DNA of 64,000 bases from Symbiodinium natans. Taxonomy: Eukaryota > Sar > Dinophyceae > Suessiales > Symbiodiniaceae. Position 1 is the stretch's first letter. Each line of letters begins with the position of its first letter. The translations under genes and the position numbers were made by a program. Below, piece after piece: positions 63,601 through 64,000 of this stretch. Location of the stretch: contig CAJNDS010002690.1 of assembly GCA_905221605.1 (NCBI GenBank), positions 981,491 to 1,045,490 on the forward strand. The letters are read 5' to 3'. Below the pieces are notes generated by a model. It did not search any database, had not been told where the DNA came from, and saw only the letters and a list, made by a program, of their open reading frames with translations.

Positions 63601-63898
63601 TGTTCTGGCTGGGAAGGGCAGTGGGGAGGGCCATGAGTCTACACACTTTGAGAGCCCAGAAAGCTGAACGCATGGGGGTTAAGGGGCTAAGGGGCTAAGG
63701 GGTTAAGGGTTAGGGTTTAGGGTTTGGGGGTTAAGGGGCTTAGGGGTTTAGCGTGTCGGGCTAGGAAGTCGCAGGGCTTCAGGGTTACAAAGTGGCTCGT
63801 AGGGCGTTAAACCAGGTGGCAGCCGACACCATTCGTGTCTGCTTAGCTTCCGGACTACGAGCCTTCGTCCTGGAGGCGCTTGGCACCGTGTACCTCGG
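33999..63898 (+). CDS. Pullulanase / limit dextrinase (GH13 starch debranching enzyme), ~36 exons, 3' end outside window
   Basis: Hydrolyses alpha-1,6 branch points of starch-type glucans. It was reconstructed exon by exon (separate entries) by reading frames and matching them to the plant-type limit dextrinase / bacterial pullulanase family. Order seen: pullulanase-associated domain ([44 protein letters not shown]), RAHW segment, [194 protein letters not shown]. Nucleophile Asp and acid/base Glu are intact. Phases agree across nearly every junction and no internal stop was found in the joined frame. Donors are GT, GC or GA; acceptors are almost all AG|G. The C-terminal region with HDN is missing only because the window ends. 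The N-terminus is uncertain. Dinoflagellates store starch in the cytosol, so cytosolic action is likely (inference). Confidence 0.9.
34640..34795. mobile_element. Family D element split by a CCCTAAA array
   Basis: Left half GCTTGGTAGCTGAATGAGTA through CTATAATCTCTACAAG, then eight CCCTAAA/CCCCAAA units (34699-34752), then the right half AGAAGTGTACACTTTTTGGG through GAACTCAGCAACGAAG. Clear insertion relative to 25563-25670 and 38456-38556. Confidence 0.9.
34855..35020. mobile_element. MITE-like element, family H
   Basis: Left CTGTGCTACCCCCCTCTTTT, inner AAGGTTATAAGGTAATTTAAGG, right GGGGGTTAGTGTGGAGGGGG. Confidence 0.7.
35594..35656 (+). CDS. Pullulanase exon: PUD domain, VWGAAAG...W segment
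   Basis: Starts after CCAG and reads [21 protein letters not shown], the LHVWGDA..TEW..P stretch of the domain. Several in-phase GC donors exist near the end (TGG^GCAG, CCT^GCGC), so the 3' end may be up to 9 nt shorter. CCCTAAA-like repeats lie upstream; TTTAGGG follows only after a short CCCTAAA patch. Confidence 0.75.
36055..36105 (+). CDS. Pullulanase exon: PUD domain, [11 protein letters not shown]
   Basis: Acceptor CTGAG^GTC. Reads [17 protein letters not shown] in phase 0, the most recognisable piece of the pullulanase-associated domain. The donor is non-canonical: GCC^GACGAG joins AG^GACGGC, so a GACG direct repeat spans the junction. Confidence 0.85.
37251..37297 (+). CDS. Pullulanase exon: PUD domain, [10 protein letters not shown]
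   Basis: Acceptor CCAG^GACGGC. Reads [16 protein letters not shown], matching VGFIIHKGDEK of the domain. The donor is placed at AA^GAGAAC (GA type) because this is the phase that leads into the next exon. CCCTAAA array upstream, mixed array downstream. Confidence 0.8.
38137..38189 (+). CDS. Pullulanase exon: ELGWEQLL segment after PUD
   Basis: Acceptor CAGGAG^GTGC, phase 1. Reads [17 protein letters not shown]. The donor CATG^GCGAT (GC type) gives a Gly codon shared with the next exon. Similarity to the EVW..G stretch that closes the domain is modest; the correct phase on both sides is the main support. Confidence 0.55.
38456..38556. mobile_element. MITE-like element, family D
   Basis: CTTAGGAGCTGAGTGGGCGC, CACTTTACACTTTTTGGGAA, AGTGTACACTTTTTTGGGGC, GAACTCAGCAACTAAG. 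Uninterrupted copy. Confidence 0.85.
38560..38990. other. Unique island in a pullulanase intron
   Basis: A-rich and GC-mixed text right after a family D element, open in both strands (91 and 110 codons). No family recognised and no telomeric repeats. Confidence 0.35.
39275..39442. repeat. (CCCTAAA)n array, left flank of the RAHW exon
   Basis: About 22 units with two CCCCAAA variants, stopping 8 bp before the exon start at 39451. Confidence 0.98.
39451..39536 (+). CDS. Pullulanase exon: [12 protein letters not shown]
   Basis: Acceptor CAGAG^GCACC. Reads [20 protein letters not shown] followed by AHWAPRSY, corresponding to the family's GDL..ARAHWVDR..I motif. The donor TAT^GCAGGG is of GC type. 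Flanked by a 150-bp CCCTAAA array on the left and a 250-bp TTTGGGG/TTTAGGG array on the right. Confidence 0.8.
39541..39830. repeat. Mixed TTTGGGG/TTTAGGG/TTTTAGGG array, right flank of the RAHW exon
   Basis: Nearly 290 bp of units in locally uniform blocks: TTTGGGG, then TTTAGGG, TTTGGGG again and finally TTTTAGGG. Starts within 5 bp of the exon end. Confidence 0.97.
40341..40386 (+). CDS. Pullulanase exon (putative): [10 protein letters not shown]
   Basis: Frame ATG GCG CAG CGT reads [16 protein letters not shown], resembling the FCLYASKSAAL strand that follows RAHW in the family. The acceptor (GAG^A) lacks the usual following G, and the donor T^GCACTC is one of several options. The open frame continues to about 40405. 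Confidence 0.55.
40767..40844. mobile_element. MITE-like element, family A
   Basis: Left end ACCTGGGACCCTCTTTAC, right end GTAGGTACATAGAGTCCCAG. A half copy of the same family precedes it at about 40447-40510. Confidence 0.85.
41419..41463 (+). CDS. Pullulanase exon (putative): [11 protein letters not shown]
   Basis: Acceptor CCCGAG^GCTTC, with a CCCTAAA array upstream and TTTAGGG downstream. One frame reads [15 protein letters not shown], like the LRGYDSKVEL region. A second frame is also open ([18 protein letters not shown]), so the phase is unresolved and the 3' end is approximate. Confidence 0.4.
42095..42205. repeat. GA-rich tract
   Basis: Imperfect (GAGA/GAAA)n; the charged open frames across it are composition artefacts. 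Confidence 0.9.
42581..42604 (+). CDS. Pullulanase microexon (putative): ADDVFDLE
   Basis: Twenty-four bases between TCCAG^GCC and GAG^GCGGG. Reads ADDVFDLE in phase 0 and continues into [11 protein letters not shown] of the next exon. Phase and splice sites fit; homology is too short to be decisive. Confidence 0.45.
43336..43403 (+). CDS. Pullulanase exon: [13 protein letters not shown]
   Basis: Acceptor CCCAG^GTGACC. Reads [20 protein letters not shown], aligning with the LP..V..KFPHI..Y stretch of limit dextrinase. The donor TCTGG^GCAGG (GC) gives the phase needed for [10 protein letters not shown] in the next exon. Confidence 0.65.
43775..43857. repeat. (CCCTAAA)n array inside intron 43404-46024
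   Basis: Eleven perfect units followed by an island and TTTGGGG units from about 43960. Confidence 0.97.
44100..46020. other. Large intron with arrays and unrecognised islands
   Basis: The intron between 43403 and 46025. It holds TTTAGGG and CCCTAAA arrays, T/G and C homopolymers (44580-44612, 45453-45468), and an AT-richer island at 45600-45830 with two related stretches (ATTATTATTATCACCGG; ATTACTATTACCACTCC). No exon identified. Confidence 0.5.
44752..44814. repeat. (CCCTAAA)n array
   Basis: Nine perfect units, preceded from 44625 by TTTAGGG units. Confidence 0.97.
46025..46098 (+). CDS. Pullulanase exon: [20 protein letters not shown]
   Basis: Reads [20 protein letters not shown] then SAHR, matching the AFRV....L.KCQLVVA segment. 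Donor CCGAG^GTTGCG (GT). The start after TTAG is preferred; an alternative AG|G lies at 46050. Confidence 0.85.
46825..46876 (+). CDS. Pullulanase exon: [12 protein letters not shown]
   Basis: Acceptor GCAAAG^GCGAC. Reads [18 protein letters not shown], matching DATGLQLPGVLDD of plant limit dextrinase. Donor GATGC^GTGCCT joins CCCAG^GTGCTT, sharing GTGC. Downstream is TTTAGGG; upstream is CCCTAAA/CCCTAAT. Confidence 0.92.
46985..47070. repeat. (CCCTAAA)n array closing a 204-nt intron
   Basis: Eleven units ending 10 bp before the AG|G acceptor at 47081. The same intron begins with TTTAGGG units, so its two ends are complementary. Confidence 0.97.
47081..47173 (+). CDS. Pullulanase exon: FRYDGPLG...[13 protein letters not shown]
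   Basis: Reads [20 protein letters not shown] then [11 protein letters not shown]. This is the start of the CBM48-like module (F.Y.GPLG...LWAPTAQ.V). Donor GACGT^GTTTCTTGG. Preceded by an 80-bp CCCTAAA array and followed 10 nt later by TTTAGGG repeats. Confidence 0.97.
48018..48068 (+). CDS. Pullulanase exon: [17 protein letters not shown]
   Basis: Acceptor ACAAAG^GCTG. Reads [17 protein letters not shown], matching the FFDGP......M strand after LWAPTAQ. The donor GGCAT^GCAGCTC (GC) is chosen because it keeps the phase into DGVWRLLGP. Confidence 0.88.
48557..48673. mobile_element. MITE-like element, family E
   Basis: CTTAGTAGCCCAGTGGCACC to ATGGCTACTGGGCTACTAAG, near-perfect 14-bp inverted ends. 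Within intron 48069-48726. Confidence 0.88.
48727..48804 (+). CDS. Pullulanase exon: [21 protein letters not shown]
   Basis: Acceptor CTGAG^GACC. Reads [20 protein letters not shown] then YTYRLP, the family's NGVWSVTGP..W..RYYLYEV. The donor is probably CC^GAATTG (GA) or CT^GCCG. About ten residues expected between YTYRL and DPYS were not found, so a microexon may be missing before 49763. Confidence 0.9.
49020..49500. other. Unique island in intron 48805-49762
   Basis: No telomeric repeats; open on both strands (76-86 codons). The missing ten or so residues between YTYRL and DPYS might be encoded in this intron, but I found no convincing microexon. Confidence 0.35.
49763..49846 (+). CDS. Pullulanase exon: [14 protein letters not shown]
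   Basis: Acceptor GCTCAG^GACA. Reads [20 protein letters not shown] then ICHLPPW, matching DPYARSLSANGARTW. The end is uncertain among TT^GCCG, CC^GCCC and GT^GTCT. A TA-rich microsatellite follows. Confidence 0.82.
49857..49990. repeat. TA-rich microsatellite
   Basis: (TA)n with TATGTATA variants in the intron just after the DPYS exon and immediately before the AT-rich gene fragment. Confidence 0.92.
50018..50239 (+). pseudogene. AT-rich gene fragment inside a pullulanase intron
   Basis: A 220-bp AT-rich island with strongly AT-biased codons. One frame reads [20 protein letters not shown] then [20 protein letters not shown], a single TAG near 50169, then [17 protein letters not shown]. The composition is unlike any exon here, suggesting DNA transferred from an organelle, virus or other AT-rich genome. 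Not assigned to a family; no start or promoter. Confidence 0.4.
50789..50835 (+). CDS. Pullulanase exon: [14 protein letters not shown]
   Basis: Acceptor GGAAGAG^GTTCC. Reads [15 protein letters not shown], like the KP..W......P.L spacer before IYELHVRDF. The donor CTTT^GTTGGC (GT) restores the phase for the next exon. This intron lacks CCCTAAA at its 3' end. Confidence 0.65.
51299..51354 (+). CDS. Pullulanase exon: [18 protein letters not shown]
   Basis: Reads [18 protein letters not shown], the hallmark opening of the GH13 pullulanase catalytic domain. Acceptor CTCCAG^CC lacks the usual following G. Donor GACG^GTGCTC shares GTG with the next acceptor. Confidence 0.97.
51529..51583 (+). CDS. 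Pullulanase exon: [18 protein letters not shown]
   Basis: Acceptor GACAG^GTGGAG. Reads [18 protein letters not shown], matching V....RG.Y.AF. Donor AGCG^GCCTCT (GC). The preceding intron is only 174 nt and has TTTAGGG at its 5' end but no CCCTAAA. Confidence 0.95.
51630..51708. repeat. GA microsatellite
   Basis: (GA)n with GGGAGA interruptions, in the intron after the RGKYLAF exon. Confidence 0.92.
51718..52122. other. Unique 400-bp island in intron 51584-52441
   Basis: Between a GA and a TA/GT microsatellite. Open frames on both strands (up to 129 codons when the repeats are included). No recognised family. Confidence 0.35.
52124..52295. repeat. TA / GTGCAT / GTGTTT / GT microsatellite
   Basis: Graded series: (TA)n, (CATA)n, about nine GTGCAT units, GTGTAT and GTGTTT units, then (GT)n. 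Open on several frames without being genes. Confidence 0.93.
52442..52493 (+). CDS. Pullulanase exon: [16 protein letters not shown]
   Basis: Acceptor CCAAG^GAGATC. Reads [18 protein letters not shown], matching [17 protein letters not shown]. Donor CATCT^GCTGCC (GC). The six bases GCTGCC are repeated exactly at the start of the next exon. Confidence 0.97.
52809..52869 (+). CDS. Pullulanase exon: [11 protein letters not shown]
   Basis: Acceptor CCCGAG^GCTGCC. Reads [20 protein letters not shown], the LLPTF.FA.V segment. The 3' end is uncertain (CGG^GTGAAC preferred; AAC^GCCGCT also in phase). Followed by a 140-bp TTTAGGG array. Confidence 0.9.
52896..53040. repeat. (TTTAGGG)n array after the LPTYDF exon
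   Basis: About 20 units with a few TTTGGG deletions, starting about 27 bp after the exon end. Confidence 0.97.
53080..53165. repeat. C-rich tract, copy 1 of a duplicated block
   Basis: Runs of C separated by single A or G. The flanking text CTCTGGGTCTGAGGATGCCA and CCGGAAAAACGTGGGTTT recurs around the tract at 53336-53425. Confidence 0.95.
53336..53425. repeat. C-rich tract, copy 2
   Basis: Second copy of the block above. Between the duplicated flanks this copy has TTTAGGGTTTAGG where copy 1 has TTTGTTGG, and it keeps a fuller family C element end. Confidence 0.9.
53501..53623. mobile_element. Family C element with an internal TTTAGGG array
   Basis: Left arm TTGGGATGTTCTCCCCTCTT; about 11 TTTAGGG units; right arm GGACTGTTGGAGTAAGGGGG then AACA. 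The array replaces the middle of the element. Confidence 0.82.
54198..54251 (+). CDS. Pullulanase exon: [15 protein letters not shown]
   Basis: Acceptor CTTCAG^GAACAC. Reads [18 protein letters not shown], matching PP.S..QQAAV. Donor GCC^GACCCT (GA type) joins AG^GACCGC with GACC repeated. Confidence 0.95.
54437..54512 (+). CDS. Pullulanase exon: [25 protein letters not shown]
   Basis: Reads [20 protein letters not shown] then YATNP, among the most conserved stretches of the family. Donor CCCAG^GTGGGC is canonical. The 185-nt intron before it is filled with TTCAGGG instead of TTTAGGG and does not end in CCCTAAA. Confidence 0.98.
54697..54788 (+). CDS. Pullulanase exon: GH13 conserved region I, DVVFNH
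   Basis: Reads [20 protein letters not shown] then [16 protein letters not shown] is GH13 region I. Acceptor CTCCAG^ATGG, donor CCAT^GTGGGG. The next intron is 172 nt and carries no real telomeric array. Confidence 0.98.
54961..55067 (+). CDS. Pullulanase exon: [14 protein letters not shown]
   Basis: Longest exon (107 nt). Reads [20 protein letters not shown] then [15 protein letters not shown], matching SSVLDKIVPGYY.RR..G..E.S. Donor TGCAT^GCTTCT (GC) shares the Met codon with the next exon. Confidence 0.98.
55225..55255 (+). CDS. Pullulanase exon: [10 protein letters not shown]
   Basis: Thirty-one bases. Reads [10 protein letters not shown], matching MNNTASEHFMV. Acceptor CCGAG^GAACAA; donor ATGATG^GAGTCT (GA), with GA repeated at the next acceptor. 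Confidence 0.95.
55634..55681 (+). CDS. Pullulanase exon: [16 protein letters not shown]
   Basis: Acceptor CTCCAG^GAACGC. Reads [16 protein letters not shown], matching DRLIVDDLLNWAV.Y. Donor CGG^GCGCCT (GC). CCCTAAA array before, TTTAGGG after. Confidence 0.95.
55766..56129. repeat. 182-bp tandem duplication (2 copies)
   Basis: The segment starting GTTAGGGTGTGGGGCACC and ending AACTTGGCGATA is present twice in direct tandem with no difference that I could see, including its internal CCCTAAA/CCTAAATCC array. A very recent event within intron 55682-56522. Confidence 0.93.
56255..56418. mobile_element. MITE-like element, family B
   Basis: GCTTGGAGGGTACTTATTCA at the left and GAATAGGTACCATGAACCCC at the right, with four ATAAGTACAGTT units inside. 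In intron 55682-56522. Confidence 0.8.
56523..56575 (+). CDS. Pullulanase exon: GH13 region [13 protein letters not shown]
   Basis: Reads [17 protein letters not shown]. The Asp of FRFD (codon near 56541) is the GH13 catalytic nucleophile. Acceptor CAAG^GTGGAT, donor ATGAA^GTGACC. Flanked by CCCTAAA on the left and a pure 90-bp TTTAGGG array on the right. Confidence 0.98.
56605..56692. repeat. (TTTAGGG)n array after the nucleophile exon
   Basis: Twelve perfect units starting 30 bp after the donor site at 56576. Confidence 0.97.
57324..57383 (+). CDS. Pullulanase exon: [15 protein letters not shown]
   Basis: Acceptor ACCGAG^GCGC. Reads [19 protein letters not shown], matching ALQSL...AHGVDGS. 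Donor GAGAG^GCCCTG (GC). The Arg codon completes with the first base of the following microexon. Confidence 0.92.
57715..57800. repeat. TA-rich microsatellite
   Basis: (TA)n and (TAAA)n variants within the intron between the GIDGE exon and the catalytic microexon. Confidence 0.9.
58450..58469 (+). CDS. Pullulanase 20-nt microexon carrying the catalytic Glu (LLLYGE)
   Basis: Between CTGCAG^GTTG and GCGAAG^GTGGGA. Twenty bases encode LLLYGE plus one base on each side. The joined frame reads [16 protein letters not shown], where the Glu of YGEG (codon 58466-58468) is the GH13 acid/base. Both phases fit exactly, and no other candidate exists in the 1.9 kb between the flanking exons. Confidence 0.88.
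59305..59366 (+). CDS. Pullulanase exon: [10 protein letters not shown]
   Basis: Acceptor CTCAAG^GCTGG. Reads [20 protein letters not shown], matching GWDFAEVA...RG..GSQLN. Donor TTCCTG^GCCGGG (GC), with GCCGG repeated at the next exon start. Confidence 0.95.
59687..59796. mobile_element. MITE-like element, family E (left arm diverged)
   Basis: CTTGGCAAAAGGTACCCTTC at the left, CATGGTTACTGGGCTACCAAG at the right. Within intron 59367-60552. Confidence 0.75.
60078..60190. mobile_element. MITE-like element, family G
   Basis: Left TAATATTGTCCCTTCCCTTC, right AAGGGCCCACGTCCAGGGAC then CATG. Within intron 59367-60552. Confidence 0.65.
60553..60621 (+). CDS. Pullulanase exon: [23 protein letters not shown]
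   Basis: Acceptor GAAGAG^GCCGG. Reads [20 protein letters not shown] then PFE, matching SGTGIGSFNDRIRDA..GG.PF. Donor TTCGAG^GACTCG (GA). GAGGAC occurs at both ends of the next intron. Upstream flank is TTTAGGG, an exception to the usual polarity. Confidence 0.97.
60985..61285. repeat. CCCTAAA and TTTAGGG arrays flanking a 28-nt exon
   Basis: Twelve CCCTAAA units (60987-61072), the exon at 61120-61147, then about 14 TTTAGGG units (61178-61282). The exon is the small centre of a large imperfect palindrome. Confidence 0.97.
61120..61147 (+). CDS. Pullulanase exon (28 nt): DPRLQGFAT
   Basis: Acceptor TTGGAG^GACCCT. Reads DPRLQGFAT, matching NPLQQGFNTG. Donor CACAG^GCCAAG (GC). Pure CCCTAAA array before, long TTTAGGG array after. 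Confidence 0.93.
61651..61689 (+). CDS. Pullulanase exon: [12 protein letters not shown]
   Basis: Acceptor TGCCAG^GGCTTC. Reads [13 protein letters not shown] after the shared Gly codon. Donor CCAAG^GCGCCA (GC) is inferred from phase. The open frame runs on to about 61712, so another donor is possible. Confidence 0.8.
61713..61832. repeat. (TTTAGGG)n array
   Basis: Sixteen units with one TTTACGG and one TCTAGGG variant, following the exon at 61651-61689. Confidence 0.97.
62477..62508 (+). CDS. Pullulanase exon: [10 protein letters not shown]
   Basis: Acceptor GTTGCAG^GCTC, donor CTGAAG^GTGAGG (canonical). Reads [10 protein letters not shown] and continues as VAADTIRV, the helix before the IQIGLAGNL motif. 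Confidence 0.85.
62990..63122. mobile_element. MITE-like element, family G
   Basis: GTTAATATGGTCCCTTACCT at the left; GAAGCATGGGCCCTTGGGTT inside; GTCAAGGGCCGCCAAAGAAG and CCCATGCC at the right. Within intron 62509-63815. Confidence 0.65.
63816..63898 (+). CDS. Pullulanase exon: [17 protein letters not shown] (last exon in window)
   Basis: Acceptor AACCAG^GTGGCA. Reads [20 protein letters not shown], matching YADQIQIGLAGNLRDYVL. The donor is uncertain (GAG^GCGCTT at 63875, or nearer TTTAGGG at 63898) because the next exon is outside the window. Confidence 0.9.
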
Positions 63899-63947
63899 TT
63901 TAGGGTTATAGGGCTTATTAGGGTTTAGGGCTTAGGGTTTAGGGCTT

Positions 63948-64000
63948 ACCTGGGACTATGTTCCTACAGTTTAGCAGTAGTTGCCCTTAACCAGTAGGTA
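63948..64000. mobile_element. MITE-like element, family A, cut by the window edge
   Basis: ACCTGGGACTATGTTCCTAC followed by AGTTTAGCAGTAGTTGCC and the start of the right arm (GTAGGTA). Confidence 0.75.

Overview
The window looks like nuclear DNA of a dinoflagellate. The evidence is threefold. Exons recognisable by protein homology are joined through GT, GC or GA donors and an AG|G acceptor, the splice-site habit known from core dinoflagellates. A single-exon gene carries the PQELSNSLWA-type helical repeats common in those genomes. The whole sequence is saturated with TTTAGGG/CCCTAAA, the dinoflagellate and plant-type telomere repeat. Species is not determinable by eye. No rRNA, tRNA, CRISPR, bacterial operon or complete virus was seen.

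The main gene is one very fragmented + strand gene for a pullulanase / limit dextrinase (GH13 starch-debranching enzyme). I could read it from about 34.0 kb to the right edge (63.9 kb), where it runs off. About 36 exons of 20-107 nt (roughly 2.1 kb of coding sequence in 30 kb) spell, in order: an N-terminal pullulanase-associated domain (34.0-39.5 kb), a linker and N-terminal subdomains (39.5-46.9 kb), the CBM48-like module (46.8-50.8 kb), and the catalytic barrel. The barrel includes [25 protein letters not shown] with the nucleophile Asp, YGEGWEF with the acid/base Glu, and GTGIASFND. The C-terminal part, including the HDN region, lies beyond the window. Three alanine/proline-rich candidate exons (31.3-32.6 kb) continue the same phase upstream. 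Further exon-like islands (1.1, 1.7, 2.7, 2.8, 5.5, 7.5, 17.7, 24.4, 25.0, 26.1, 27.9 kb) are coding-like but unassigned.

The left third (0-20.5 kb) is telomere-like arrays alternating with short islands, inverted-repeat elements, homopolymers (including 63 consecutive G) and microsatellites. At 20.6-21.3 kb lies an 18-copy, 36-bp minisatellite. At 21.6-22.5 kb is an AT-rich segment of foreign base composition, directly abutting a truncated minus-strand OPR-like gene (22.5-23.4 kb). That 2.3-kb block has almost no telomeric repeat.

The most unusual feature is intron architecture. Most introns of the pullulanase gene start with (TTTAGGG)n and end with (CCCTAAA)n. So each exon sits between CCCTAAA on its left and TTTAGGG on its right. 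This is the polarity of two telomere ends fused head to head, and it makes each intron a potential long RNA hairpin that brings the splice sites together. Short direct repeats at many junctions suggest insertion or break repair. At least seven dispersed inverted-repeat (MITE-like) families are present, and three copies have been invaded by telomeric arrays. The CCCTAAA-exon-TTTAGGG layout is its own reverse complement, so it does not by itself reveal coding strand.
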